A stretch of 64,000 nt of DNA from Crotophaga sulcirostris (GCA_013397455.1 VYZB01000223.1:479974-543973), one strand, 5' to 3'. Counted from the stretch's first letter, positions 1-13,072 are shown. A program made the numbers and translations. Notes: generated by a model not told the origin, from the letters alone.

Positions 1-3000
1 AGCCCAGAGACATGGAGTGAGCTGGTTTCTGGTCTATTAAAAGTAGCTTCACACAGGATTTAAAGCCTTAAGGAATATGAATCTCAGTACAGATGAAGCT
101 GTGCATACCTAGGTCTGTTCCTCTACACCACAAATACACATCACTCACATTCACTTCAAGGAACAGAAACTTTCCATTAAAGTAAGAAACTCTTAACATA
201 AAATTTTTCACATTGCTCTAAAAGAGGCACTAATCTTTCACTAGCTATGCAAAAAAAACAAAAAACCAAACATGCTCACATGCAAGTTCTATAATTGCAT
301 CTACCTAAACAAAGAAGTAGGATCTAAACAGATAGCATGGTTTACCTATTACATGGAGCGCAAAATACACTCCTTTCTTTAGACTGAAAAACTAAGCTGA
401 TGACAGAGACTGTTTCTCACCGGCCAGAGTCCTTTAAAATGAAGTATTTAAGTACCAGAAGTACCATATGGAAAAAAATACATTAAAATAACCTATCTGG
501 GGGTCAGTTCAGTTTTTGCTCTGTAATGAAGCACACATTCTGTATTGCTCCCTGAGATAAATGGATTTATTCTATTACGCATACAATCTTGTAACAAATC
601 TACAGAGAATTAGGAAGCCTTAGCTACCCTTTCTCCAGCTCCTAGGCACTTGTGGTCCATAAAATCTTCTCTAGATCAGACAGTTCCAATCACACAACAC
701 TCAATTTTTATTTATATTTTTATTTTAAAACTCCTGTTCTCCTCTTATTCCCAAAGAACTGCTGCAGTGATGACCCCTGTTTTCTACTGTGAGGTTGTGT
801 CTTTCTTAGCCCCTGTGATGTTGTTACTCTGTATGCTCAGAGGTTCCTTCATGGGAGCATCACAAAGAGAACAGCCCAGGACAAAACATTTCATATCCCC
901 ATGGCAGACATCATCTCCACCTAGCAACCTCCCCCCTACCTTCTCCTTTCTGCCACCCTCATGGGCCACTCTTGAATCCTGGCACTCCACACACTGACTC
1001 TGAGGCCACCTCTGCCTGCTCCACTGCCTTTGCAGTAAAGACCACGTTGCAGGATTTAGCCTGAACACAGGCTAGATTAGTTTGGTGAGGCAAAACCAAA
1101 AGCAACCATTTCTTCTTTTTCCTTAAATCTGCATTTACTTCAGCCCTTAGTTCCTACTGCAGAGGAGCAGCTACATAATCTCAGGGATACGCAGTACAGG
1201 AAGACAATGCAGCCTGGACCTACCACTTCAGATCTCTGCTCCTGCCTGTATCCAGTCATGGAACAGAATGAACATCCTGAAGCCTTTATCCAAGAGCCAG
1301 TCTTGGCACTGCTGAATTTCATCCCTAAGCTCCCACTGCTTCACCAGGGTCAGGATTTATGCTGTGACGCTGCAGTTACTGGCACTGTTATTGCCAAAGT
1401 CACATTATAAACACATGTATAAGCACACATAAAACACAAGCACTCTGCAAAGCCTAAAACATTTTGCTATAAAACACTAGAAAAATTCCACCATCTCCCC
1501 ATCTAGAAACCATTCTTTGGCCATTCCAGCCACAGGTCACTGTTGTTTTTTTCATTGAATTAACTCCAAGCATATAAAAGAAAGAACATTTCAATATGTT
1601 CTTCTGACAGGTAAGAAATTAACTGCATACCAGGAGCTATTGAATTCAGCTTTAACAGTATCAATAAACATTTCTGATTAAATTATGAAATTGATTTTGT
1701 AATTTTGACCATTATGTTTTTACATCAATATCATCATATGACAGCAAATGTAGTTACTGCTTCCTTATTGATCTTAGACATGGCAATCCAAAGTACTTGT
1801 TTGACTATATTATAAAATCAAACTTGATTTCCCGTAGTACCGTAGTAACTTTTGGTCATGACTTGATATGAAGAACCAATAACAAATGGATTATCAAGTT
1901 ATTAAAAGATGCCCTCAGATGCCCAAGCACAGCTCTGCTGCATGTTTTTAGCAGTTTCAGGACAAGTTTCAGGACTTAGGGATGTTGTTATCCTTTTATG
2001 TCAAATAATAATCCCTCCTTTCTCTTTTGATGAGCCATCTATCAGGTTTCTTGTGAGCAATCTAAACACTGTGTATTAATGAGAAGGAACAAAGTGCTAT
2101 TTATAATGTTCATTCAAGCAATCTAACAAAAACTCAGAGTTTCTGTAGCTTGGGAGCATTACTCTTGATCTCATCCTCCCCTCTGTCAGGATAATAGGTA
2201 TGTGTTGGGCCACTCCATCTCCCCATAAGGTTTAATGTTCTGTTAAGAGAACGCATAATTCAAAAGGACCACTGTTGCTCTGATACATGCATAATAGTAA
2301 ATCAAAGGTGTAATGTGCTGGATATTTATGTCTCAGGGTTAAGAACAAGTCTGATCAGATTAAAGAAATTTCAGTACTGGGCTTTTTCGCTGCTGTAAAT
2401 TTTTCCACAAGCCCTCCCATGTCTGAACCTTTCTAGGTTGAAGGACTATGAGGCATCTTCATTGATATAAACTACTGTCATGAAAGAGGAACAGCAAGTT
2501 GAGACCTTAAGCTGGTTTGCCAGATTGCACTTTTGTAATGGATCTGTGGGTCCACTGATACGTTACCCAAAGGTGTCTTTTCCAAACAGTCAGTCATGTT
2601 TCTTCCTTCCTAATTATAGGGGCATCTGTTGCAAAATGTAACTAATCCCCCCAGGTTTTGCAGGCTGAGGAAAGGGGCAGGAGAGGTCAGCTGGAACCTG
2701 TGGCTCTCATCCCTCTTGCAAGATTATTCCCTAATATTCACAAAAGTATTTAGGCCATTGACAAGTATTTGTCTTGACAAGCCTGTGGAGAACCCCACAC
2801 TCTTGTCTGCCTGAGAGAAACCGTTCCTGAACAAGACACCAGTAGAGCACAGGAATTTGTTTCATCTTGTTTCAATTAAAAAAATAATACAATTGGTAAC
2901 GTGCTTAAAAAAATATTGGCAATTTAATGCCTATGGGAATGAGTGATTTATACAGTGCTGGTTAAACCACTCATGGCAAAGACAGGCAAAGTGTAGACTC

Positions 3001-4127
3001 CATACGATGATGGTGGGCCCTGTAACTGCTGCTGTACGAAAGCCAGAACATGCTACAAAGTACCCTATGGAATGATCTGGTGGTGGTGTGGTGCTATCAG
3101 TATTTCGTTCATTCAGTTTATGCTGATGCTCCTTTTATTTCCTATCCTACCCTGTACAAGGTCTCACGATGCATTTAAGTAGAAAATGCCTCAGTATGTG
3201 ACCCATCAGAATGGGAGGACAGCAAACCAGGGGCTTGGTGCAATGGAGTTTGATGCCCAAAACGAGAGATTTGTGTGTGGCATTTCATATTTGAGTCTTT
3301 TCACCAGAACAGCTTCCTCAAATATTTAAAACACATACCCTAAGTCTCTCATTTGTTTGACATTGTCTCAGAAATAGCTTTTTGGCCTTCCATCACTGAC
3401 CACTTTTCCAAAATGACATCTTTACCTTGCAAAAGCTGTGACACTTCACTCAGGATTCTGTTTGGAAGTAAAAGTACCATATATCCACCAGACACTTTGG
3501 GCTGGAATCAAGGCAATAGCTCTGCTGGAGACAATAAAACTTTCTGATTTATCAACCAGCTCAGGGTGCAGCCTCAGTTGTAGGTCCATGTCTTTACACT
3601 GAGCCACCTGTGCCCTGCACCGGAGCTCTTAGGTCAACAGCCTGACACCTGAAATCAACTTCAGGACTCCTGATCTTACACAAGGCACTGAGCACCCTAA
3701 ATGTATCACTACAACATGGGAAAAAAGAATAAGGATTCTCAAGGTACAAGCAGCAATTCAACACCGAGCTCTCACTGCAAATGAAGGAAAGCTTCAGTCT
3801 AGACAGAAGTGAAAAAAAAAATCTCTGGAGGGCCTGTGGTGACTTTTCAGCCTTCTTTGGGAAATACAAAAAACCAAGGGAGTTATTCCCACTAACTCCT
3901 GAAACACATCACCTGTTATAGGTTTCAATAAAAACATGCTGTTACTAAGGTGCTCCTCTTAAAATTTAACTTATTTATTTGTACAAGTACTTACACTGAT
4001 GAAACAGGGAAGGATGAGTGTCCTTGCTTTATAGAAGCAACCACCCGGGATGTCACGAGTAAAGACCTGAGTCCTCTCACATCAACTTAGTTAATTAAAA
4101 GCTGAACATCCCATTATCTCAGATATA
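1..4127. other. non-coding DNA without recognisable gene
   Basis: Both strands carry only short open frames (about 60-115 codons) with no domain, no codon pattern typical of an exon and no supporting splice context. Base composition is AT-rich with frequent short A/T runs. A 12-base unit is duplicated in tandem near 1957-1980 (GTTTCAGGACAA type), and a short CGTAGTA repeat lies near 1833-1848. I recognise no interspersed repeat here. Ancient repeats too diverged to see by eye may be present. Confidence 0.6.
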
Positions 4128-4919
4128 TATCACAGTATCACAAGGTTGGAAAGGACCTCTGAGATCATCAAGTCCAACCTATAAGCCAACACTAACACCA
4201 TCCCATCATCTAAACCATGGCACTGAGTGCCTCATCCAGTCTTTCCTTAAACACATCCAGGGTCAGTGACTCCATCACCTCCCTGGGCAGCGCATTCCAA
4301 TGGCCAATTACCCTTTCAGTGAAGAACTTTTTCCTAACATCAAGTCTAAACTTTCCCTGATGAAGCTTAAGTCTATGCCCTCTAGTTCTGTCACTGTTCA
4401 CCTGTGAGAAGAGACCAACCCCTCCTTGACTGCAATCTCCTTTTAGGTAGTTGTAGAGAGCAATAAGGTCTCCCTTGAGCCTCCTCTTCTCCAGACTAAA
4501 CAACCCCAGCTCCCTCAGTCGCTCCTCGTAGGGCTTGTGTTCTCTTTGTTGCCCTCCTCTGGACTCCCTCCAGTATCCTGACATCTTTCCCAAACTGAGG
4601 GGCCCAGAACTGTACGCAGTATTCAAGGTGAGGCCTGACCAGTGCCGAGCAGAGGGGGACGATAACTTCTCTGGTCCTGCTCGCCACACTATTCCTGATG
4701 CAGGCCAGGATGCCATTGGCCTTCTTGGCCACCTGGGCACACTGCTGGCTCATGTTGAGCTTCCTGTCAACCAGCACTCCCAGGTCCCTTTCTACCTGAC
4801 TACTCTCCAGCCACTCCGTCCCTAGTCTATAGCTATGCATGGGATTGTTGTGTCCAAAATGAAGTACCCGACATTTGGACTTATTGAACCTCATCCCATT
4901 AGAATTGGCCCATCTCTCC
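4128..4919 (-). mobile_element. CR1 LINE, 5'-truncated, 3' half
   Basis: Read on the minus strand, this is the 3' part of a CR1 non-LTR retrotransposon. The left edge holds the inverted CR1 3' terminus (CACAAGGTTGGAAAGGACCT). Moving right on the plus strand one meets, in reverse order, the C-terminal part of ORF2. The element is truncated at its 5' side near 4919, as is normal for CR1, which inserts by target-primed reverse transcription. The 3' octamer repeat is degraded to CACAGTATCACAAGG. No clear target-site duplication is visible, which is expected for this family. The copy is fairly well preserved but not functional: the reverse transcriptase catalytic region is absent and the remaining frame is broken. 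Confidence 0.93.
4210..4916 (-). pseudogene. CR1 ORF2 C-terminal remnant, frameshifted
   Basis: Minus-strand translation gives the region just downstream of the CR1 reverse transcriptase. An upstream frame (about 4916 to 4496) contains [31 protein letters not shown] and [13 protein letters not shown]. The reading then passes to another frame (to 4210) with [32 protein letters not shown] and [10 protein letters not shown]. These blocks occur in this order in intact CR1 ORF2, so a single frameshift lies in the overlap between 4740 and 4496. The endonuclease domain and the catalytic FADD box are missing because of 5' truncation. It is a dead remnant with no expected product. Confidence 0.9.
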
Positions 4920-7900
4920 TTTGTAACTGCTGGAGCGAAATGTCTTCAGGAGGCAAATCATCCCATCCTCAAGTAACTGCAGAAGTGGGATGAATCACTG
5001 AAGAAAGAGGGAATTTCAGTGACTGACTTAAACAAAAAAAACTAAACTAAATTCTAGACAGCTGAAATTAGGTGCAGTTAATTTCACCCTTAATTTGCCT
5101 AATCTCACAAAAGATGAAAAGCTTGCAGAAGAATGGAAGACAAGAATGTGTTTCCCCTGCTTTCACATTGATATTTGAACCATCGGGTTATTTATCCCTT
5201 GCTGCTGAGCCACCCTGCCTTTGCATCGATTCAGCATTTATCACCGAGGAAAGGTCTGCAAGAACTCAGTGCGCAAAGTGACAAAATTGGCAATTTCAAC
5301 CCAGATCTAAGTTCTGGGCTCTGATTATTATTCATAATTCACTTTCCATTTTCAAACCAGTTTTTCTTCAAAAAAGTGCCAAAAGGCCTTACTACCTCCA
5401 CAAGTTAGGGCATTTGGTACCTCTCAGTTCTTGGGCCAGGAGATGGTTTGTGTTGCCGCTAGCCACAATTTATCAAACTCAAATGAAATATTTTGATCTT
5501 CAGCCTCCATTTTCCTTACTTCAGCAGACTTCCCAACACACAACTTAGTTAACTACTTGCACAGCTAAAGAACGTAGAATAGATTTTGGGACAGACTGAC
5601 TGGGCGCAAGCTCTGAATACTTCCATTTCTAGAACCTACAAACAGAAGCTTCATTATTGCACATTTTCTAGGACGTCTCCTATACAGAGGTGGGGAAAAA
5701 AAAAAAAGTCTAAAGTTCTCTTCCCGGGTTAGCTGAGGTTAAACAGGTGTTTTTGGTAAGGATTGAAGTTACATTTTGATTACACTAGCCCACATTCTTA
5801 CATCACATAATGCAATATGATATACCCAAATGGATCCTTCAGTGCCAAACTGGGGGGCCCAGTCTGATGTTGTTCTAATTGTGTTTTTCATTAATCCCTG
5901 TGACCTCTGCAAAACATCACCAACCAAATACAGGCTTTCAGAGCTGAGTGTTGAGGTTTCTTTGGGGAGTACTTTTTGAATCTCCTCGTTACTTCTCAAT
6001 GGAATAAAGTAAAAGCAAAAAAGGAGTTCTCAAATTCAGCTGTGAGAGTTAAGTTTGAGATTTGTCTGAACAAAAATACATCTAAGGAACCAGTTTACTG
6101 CAGTTGGATAGCGTGTCTTCTCTAGTAACCTGATACAGCCTCCAAAAGGAAGACTCCTAACCTCTTTAGAGGGCTTTGGAGCCAGCCTCTGCTGTAGGAA
6201 TGCAAGTGTGAGGCAATGTACACTGCTTTATAAAGAACTAATATTAAAGGGGAGGCTGGGGGGAAAGGCCAATTCTTGATCTCATTCTGGAGTCACTCCA
6301 CACACTTCAAATATAGTCAAATTCTGTCTCCAACCACACCCTGGCAACCTCATTTCCTTTATTAGGGTTGCAATGGCTCTATGTGGAGGCAGAATTTGAC
6401 CCAGGGGTCATCAATCTTTCCTGGCAAGAGCCCATCACCTCAGGAACTGAGGTTCTCCAGGGCCCTGGACTCAGTAGGAGTCAAAGATTTCTGTGGAATT
6501 ACATTAGGGGTACTGGTGGCCACTGGTGTCTCCTGATGTTTTGTGCAGAAGAATAACTTGTTTCATTAGAAAACGTGGATCTGAGATAGACTGCGAACAG
6601 ATTTCATCTTGGAGAAGCTTCACTGGTGATACAGGAGCAGCACAGCTACTCTGTGCCCGACTGCCTGTAGGTGTATTTTCACACACTTTGGAAAGCATTT
6701 GACAGATGTGCATTATTATGCACAGCAATAATGAGTTTATATTAAAATGAGCTGCTCAGGAGGGGAGGAGAGAAACGATGCACCTGTTTATGCACCTTCC
6801 CATCTACTGCTGTTTCTTCACTGATAAACAACTATTGATTTACGCTCATCTGCATAAGATTGTGAAGAAGATTTTCCTATGGCAGCAAGGGTAGCTGGTG
6901 TCCATTTTAGGCATTCAGTCTGTCTTGCAGGTATGCACTTTTAAATTTACCCTGAATTATTCTTCAACCAGTTGGAGGTACTATACCAATGGCTGAGGCA
7001 CACAGGATGTATTTTCTGCAACCTACTCATTTCTGTCCTATTGTTTGCTAAGTCCCACCACAGCTTTTCTAGTATCTCCTTCATAATGTCCAATTTTCCT
7101 CTTCCAAAAGTAGCCTTTTCCTTCCTCAGCCTCCTTCAGTTTCCCAGCTCCTTTCATTCATTTCAGATATGGTCTTTACTACTGCAATTGTTCAGGTGAG
7201 GACTGCTTCAGAGTCATCCATTTGATCACTCTAACACTCTCTCATTTCAGAATGTAATGTGCATGGTGAAAGCCAAGCCACTGGGAAACCAGAGGGAATT
7301 TACTATTCATTTCCATGCTCTCAGGGTTTTTCCTTTGCTGTCTATATTTTTGAGGAGGTAGCAAGAGGTAGCAAGAGGAAGATGTTCTGTCCCAACGCTG
7401 ATAATGACAGAAGACTGTGAGTTGCTTCTGGGTTCTGTGCAGGCCATTTGTGCAGCACAAATGCAGGAGTACCAACAGACCCCTTCAAAACAATGGGGGA
7501 AGGAATAATGGCCGTGCTGCTCTCTCTCAAACTCTGAGAGCTGCTCTAACCAAGGTCACGCTGCTGCTGGATAATGATTTGCAAATTCCCTGCCTTCCAC
7601 CTGCAAAGCTGGTGAACCAGCCTTTACTTGGAGATTTCCCAGGGTTCAGAAAAGTGACTGGATCCATGGGAAAATCATCAACAGAGAAACCAGGTGAAGC
7701 CTGGAGAAAGCAGGTCATCAGGGTGGAAAACTGGGCAGTGGCCACAGCCAAAATGGCTATTTTAGGACTATTTAAGAACTAAGGGCAGCTTCAGCAAATA
7801 GCTTTGCTGCAGTAAAGGACAGAACCAGCTCTCCTTTCTACCACTACAGCAACAAGAGTCCATGCACGGCATGGCCATCATGCATATGGTCCTGTGCCCT

Positions 7901-9379
7901 GTTTTCTGGACAAACCACTGCCCAGCAGATTGGCACATACACTAGGCATGTAGAGGAACAGACAGAATTCAAAACCTACACCATCAGTGTGCTACACAAC
8001 CTCAAAACTCGGTATAAAAATGGTACATAGGCAGACTTTTCACATTTCCCTGATCTTCGTTTTCTCTGCCATATGAACCAGAGATAGACAAGGCACAAAA
8101 TCCCACATCAGCAGCTTGAACACAAACCTCATAAATCAGTAGAACTATTTAAGGAATAAGGCTTGGGAAGGGTGTTAGAACAAGAGTCAATTTGGATTTA
8201 TTATTTCATACTGTTTCTAGATACTTTTCTATCACATCCACAACAGATTATTCCTGGCATTTTTAGAGGGCCCCTGGCCCATTTGCTTATTGGTCTGATC
8301 TTTACTAGCAATGAAACTAGAAGTCTTTTCTTACTTGACTTCTGAAGAGTTGAGAGGGTACCCTTTTATATTATTCACTGAAATTGCTTCTTGGCTAAAA
8401 TATTCTCCTGTCAGTGTTTTTCATGTGTTCAGCAACATCTGCAGGATGTGGAAAGAACAGAAACAAACCAGATGTTGCAAAAGGTAGTGACACTGAGAAA
8501 CATAATTATTACAGTATCTTGTTCATTTTTTTTTGGTCTGTCTTATGCTTTCATACATCAGTAACTTTTACTGCTGAAACACAGACTGACTAATCTAAGT
8601 TCTCTCTAAACAGATTTACAATCATTTGTAAAAATTGACATATACCCCCCATTAAAGCCAAATTTCCTTTAGTAATTTCAGAGGAAAATAGATTAGGGGA
8701 ATGTGGATATTTATCTCAGCCATCAACATTTATTCATTTAGGTAATTATCACTTCATTACGCTGTCAAAGAGAGCATGCGGGGAAATTCACCACTGATGA
8801 ACCAAACGCCACTGAAGTCCTCCACCTCTTGTGTGCGATTGGACTGCCAGCTCATGCTCTCACCAAGCATTTGTCACAGGGATGTGACAATGACTATGGG
8901 TCCAAGCTGGCAGAAGCAGAGTCTCCTGTGAACCATCGCAGCCTGATCCAACAGCGCCCCCGAGAGTGAACCCATGGACACCCGGACACCCCAACACCCT
9001 CCGGGCACAAGGGCCTGCAGGCATGGCTAGTGTCTGCTCCACAAACCAGCTATTTTCTTTTAAAAGCTGTTTACTTGATTAGAAGAAGGGGGAGAATACA
9101 AAATAAAAAGCATTACGGCCTTATGAACCCCTGCCACACTGCAAAAATCAGGAAAGTCTTTGTTAGATTGGGAAATTTTTCCGGTTATTTTAACTCAGAC
9201 TTCAGGAATTTCGTAGGGGGATCAGAAGACCCGCAAGCTCTGCCAAATTCCAAGGGAACAAAGTATAACTAGATTAATATATAAATCTTATTAACTAAAA
9301 TGTAGCTGAATACAGTCATTTGTTACCAAAGCCCTTCAATTGTTTAACAAATTGCAACATTTTGGTCTCACGGGCTCCC
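4920..9379. other. non-coding DNA without recognisable gene
   Basis: No open frame exceeds about 121 codons, and none has a recognisable domain. A short 10-base tandem unit (AGCAAGAGGT) is repeated near 7358-7380, and a poly-A run lies at about 5695-5707. I see no CR1, LTR or tRNA-like sequence. Nothing else can be supported from the sequence. Confidence 0.55.
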
Positions 9380-9495
9380 TGCCAAGTTGAGGCCTAATTA
9401 AGGTGGTTGGAAATGAATAGTGTTCTAATTAGTTTAATTACAATATGATGAATTATCAAACTAATTTTTAAAAACAATGTGCAATTAGCCTTTTA
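9380..9495. promoter_or_regulatory. TAATTA-rich block, possible enhancer
   Basis: Within about 110 bases there are three perfect TAATTA homeodomain core sites (9395-9400, 9426-9431, 9435-9440), further ATTA/AATTAT variants around 9450-9455, and CAATTAG near 9482. Clusters of this kind are typical of deeply conserved vertebrate developmental enhancers bound by homeobox factors. The sequence itself shows only the cluster; function and conservation are inferred. The surrounding DNA is AT-rich, so a chance cluster is a real alternative. Confidence 0.25.
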
Positions 9496-10482
9496 GCATT
9501 CAACCCCCATTTTCTGAAACAGGCAATGAAGCGGAACATACTTGTTTTTATCAGGAGGCTGAACCACCCCAACCGCAGAGCGCCCACAGACTCAGTGGGA
9601 CATGCTGTTCCTCTCCTCCTTTCACCCCACTTCATGCTTTGGGCAGTGACTCCAACATCTTTGTTGATGTTTGTGGAAAGCTTGTTATTCAGTCCAAGAC
9701 TGGATCTATGTTCCTTTTCGGATTCTCAACATGGAGTTTTCCCCTATTCCTTCACTTAATTGGAGTGGGTAGAAAATCCTGAAGCATTACCTCTCTGGCC
9801 ATACTGCCTTGGTATGTTCTTTTAGTCTTTCCTTTCAAAGCAGTGAACAAGCAAATTCCTTTACCTATGAACCATAAAGGCATACAAGTTCCTACCTACA
9901 GCACACAGAGAAGCAATAGGGCTGGAATCATCAGCCCTGTGTTCCATAATGTCAATTTCACAAACCCTATTTTCCATTTTCTGAGTATGTTTCTTCTACA
10001 TTTGTCCCCCAAAGGCTATTTTCTGCCTCTGGCTACCAATCCCACTGCGTCACTCCCCTAGACAGCAAACCTTTCCAGAAATACACTTGCACCTGCATAA
10101 CCTCAGTAATGTTGCACCCTTGGAAGTGAAAGCACCATCTGGTCCTACTGTAGAGAGGTTCATTACTGGAGGAGTGGCCAAAGGTCACCACCTTTCATTA
10201 GCCCTGCCAGGTATATAAGTAGAGTTTGGCTTAACTACAGCATAGCTCATTGCTGAGCAACAGAAGAGGACGTATTAAAAATATAGGCACCCACCGAATG
10301 GAAGGAAGGAGCAAAGAGGTTCACTTAAATGACATGAATCCTTTAACAAATAATCAGGTTAAAAATGATCCACTCAGTATTTTGATGAGAATGGATTTTC
10401 TCATCCTGTGAACCAGAAAGAAAATGTGGCAGTAAAATAGCTTTCGGCATGACTTAATTATCCCCAGAAAGACTTAGGAGCC
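9496..10482. other. non-coding DNA without recognisable gene
   Basis: Unique-looking sequence with no domain-bearing open frame and no recognisable repeat. A weak TATA-like string (GTATATAAG) occurs near 10210, but without any downstream coding or CpG-rich context I do not call a promoter. Confidence 0.5.
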
Positions 10483-10592
10483 TGCTCCAGCAAAGCACTT
10501 AAATGCATGCCGAACTTTAAGCACACGGGCATTCTCAAGGGACTATTCATATATCTAGAGATAAGCATATGCTTAAGTGCTCCAGCAAGACA
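10483..10592. repeat. ancient palindromic repeat (MITE-like remnant)
   Basis: The left part (about 10485-10508, AGCAAAGCACTTAAATGCAT) and the right part (about 10564-10591, GCATATGCTTAAGTGCTCC) are imperfect inverted complements around a centre near 10538. The arm core, GCTTAAGTGC with CAGCA, together with the adjoining CAGGGCCTGGAGTCA, resembles an old palindromic repeat family that I recall from sauropsid genomes, with cores such as GCTTAAGTGCTTTGCTG. I cannot give a family name with certainty. A non-autonomous DNA transposon remnant is the likeliest origin. Confidence 0.45.
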
Positions 10593-12190
10593 CAGATCAA
10601 ATTGAAGTCTCTCGTCAGGGCCTGGAGTCACAGCTAACGCATCTGGCAAGCGCGACAGTGTTTGAGATCTCCTGTCTACCTGGGCACTTATAAAGTCCCT
10701 GTTGTCCAGACTATCTGAGTGTTCCCCAATAAATGAAAATAATCAATCACAGTTCCCTCGCTTCCTGACTGGCAGGTAGGAGGAGGATTTAAATAGGTGC
10801 ACACATCTGTAGATTAAATCAGTTTACTAGAGGGAACCAAAATGAGGAGATGAAGTTGCCATATGTTTCTGCTTGTGCTGAAGCTAGTGGTCATGCTTGT
10901 TTTTCCTGGAAATTCGTTCCACAAGCTTAGCTTGGCTATTGCCAGAGCCTTCATTTATTTGTCAGCAGTGGCAAGGATCCAGCAGATGAGGCTCTTGTAA
11001 GAAAAAAGGACTGCAGAGTGCGCTGACCTCTCAAGCAACTATGGACAAAGCTACCAAAGGCTTGAACACCACAGTGGAGGTGTTCAGCTGAAATCTGCAC
11101 ACTGAAGAGCAACTCCAGGCTGTATGAGGACATACTACTACAAGAACTTGGTGATTCTGTAGGGAAGGTTGCTTCTTACAGGCCCCTAAGAACAGCCCTC
11201 TGGCTTAAGGAGGACTGGGAGGCTGCAAGCCAGGCTGGGTGTCTCTGTCCACTAGCAGCAATGCATTTGATGAGGCAAGCATTTGAAACAGGTGCATTGC
11301 CAGCCATGCAAGCTTATGAGAACTGAAGAAAATACTAACAAAAAAATAATTTCTGGCAATAAAAAGGTTAACACAAACAGTCGGTGTAAAGATAACTTGA
11401 ACCCATCATTAAAGAAATTCAGTTATTTAGTCAATTTTACTTATTTACAGGCTAGAAGATTAATGAGCTCAAATACAAACTGAGACAGTAATTAGGTTTC
11501 AAAAACATACTATAACACAATCAATCATTGCTTGGGAGTATAATGACATTAGGGTAGAGCCCTCTTTCAGCTGAAGTTATTAGCATGTGATTGGTGAAGA
11601 CTGGACTTGAAGAGAGTGTCTACCCCAGGGTCCTGTAATAAAATGAAAGAGGAATCTTAAATAAGGAGAAACTATGTCTTTGACCCTTTGTCCTTTGCCT
11701 GTAGATGTAGAGATACTGTATTCGGGATTTAGGGCTCTGTAACAGGACTTTGGGGAATGATGGCATTTCAAAAGACACTTGGTATTTTACTTTAAACAAG
11801 ACTTTACTTGAGACATAATACGACACAGACGGTATGTACATGTCCTCTAATCTGGTCTTTGAGGCTATTAGCAGCTCCTTCTAAGGCATTTCAAATCTCT
11901 TCTCAAAGTCTTTGCAAATACATCAACTTAGAGAAAGAATGCAAAATGTTACAGAACACAATGTGGGAGAAAGGGTGAAAATCTGAGGTAAAAAAGGTAA
12001 AAACCAGGAACTATACAAAAGCAAAGTTCTCAGTCCTTGTTGGTAAAGTATTAATTCCTGGTGAACTGCTTTATATATTGTCACTGTAAGGAATCTGGGT
12101 AAATGTTCCTTAAATCCGGTGTCAGTTGGGTTCACAAAGAAAGTGAGGATATGACTTAAGATTTAAGGCAAATTTCAAAGTCAGGTTTTT
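10593..12190. other. non-coding DNA without recognisable gene
   Basis: No coding signal and no clear interspersed repeat. Open frames stay below about 75 codons on both strands. The composition resembles the rest of the window. Confidence 0.5.
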
Positions 12191-12275
12191 ATGCAGGTAT
12201 CAGTTTAATCCATCTCCCACAGAAGTAAGTGGTAGTTCTCCCACTGATCTGAATAGGAGAGAAGTTACAACAGTG
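12191..12275. repeat. degenerate ancient repeat remnant
   Basis: The stretch reading GTAAGTGGTAGTTCTCCCAC followed by TGATCTGAATAGGAG resembles a diverged copy of the amniote repeat motif in which CCCATTGACTTCAATGGGAG is preceded by an AGTCAATGGCAAAACT-type block. The match is by eye, and many positions differ. It would be an old, inactive fragment. Confidence 0.3.
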
Positions 12276-12424
12276 TGCATAATTTTTCAAATTCCACCTA
12301 AATAACTAAAATCAGTAACACTTCAAACAAAGGTTTTCAAAAGTGGCTATGGCATTTTCGCACATTCTCTAAAACATCTTAGAAAATCATACCCCAGAAC
12401 AATGTTTGAGCAGCTAAATAGAAG

Positions 12425-12505
12425 TGGCCTAATTTTCAGAGATACTCAGTATTCCCAGACTTCAATAATTTCAGCATTTATCAGCTCTTAAAACGAGAGT
12501 ACTTC
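12425..12505. repeat. degenerate palindromic repeat remnant
   Basis: GGCCTAATTTTCAGAGATACT followed by CCCAGACTTCAATAATTTCAG resembles the left arm and centre of an old amniote palindrome whose arm reads approximately CCTGATTTTCAGAGGTGCTG and whose centre contains a GACTTCAATGG core. The right arm is mostly decayed. It lies about 150 bases from another old fragment at 12191-12275 and could belong to the same insertion. Confidence 0.35.
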
Positions 12506-13057
12506 TTTTGACATATCTATATAGAGGGTTAAGTACTTAATTCTAAGAGCTCAAGTCTGAAAAATGTCAGCCTTAACCCCCCCACGCACATTTCTCATGC
12601 ATATCCAAATAAACACACACTTTCACAAATAACTTATGCATCACCGCCGCATCTAAAATGAAATCTTCATCATTTCCTTCACCTCCAGGGCTCAATGGCA
12701 CAGCCCCTGTCTTTTGCTACCAGCGCCATTCTTTACAGACATCTAGTTGCTATTATTTATTCACTGTGGTATTCTCAACTATCCCAATTCCCTAATGGAC
12801 AATTGAAATGGATTGCAAAAAGGACGTGACATATAGGAATAAGAAGCTGAAATGTATTTCCTGGCTTCAACCTCCTAACCTGAGGGGAGGTTATGATGGT
12901 TGACATGGCTGGGGTCAACAGCAATCGGTTCTAGTGGTTACTGTCAGATAGATACTATGAATACCTTTGATGGCATTTCAGAGCAATCCCAGCAGTTGAT
13001 AAGTCAAATACAGAAGAACCTTAACTCAAAATGCATTGTAAATAATCTCAAAATAGA

Positions 13058-13072
13058 GGGGGGGTGGGGGGG
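13058..13072 (+). repeat. G-tract G7-T-G7
   Basis: Two runs of seven G separated by a single T. Such a tract can in principle form a G-quadruplex if the runs are split by one-base loops. It stands out against an AT-rich background. No gene or promoter lies nearby to give it a role. Confidence 0.8.

Noticed and set aside
650..997. 115-codon plus-strand frame
   Set aside because: Hydrophobic start and proline-rich end reflect composition. No domain, exon borders or supporting context.
4535..4825. 96-codon plus-strand frame
   Set aside because: It is the antisense shadow of CR1 ORF2 on the minus strand.
10201..10225. TATA-like string GTATATAAG as a core promoter
   Set aside because: No CpG-rich context, no initiator that can be trusted and no downstream gene. 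TATA-like strings are common in AT-rich DNA.
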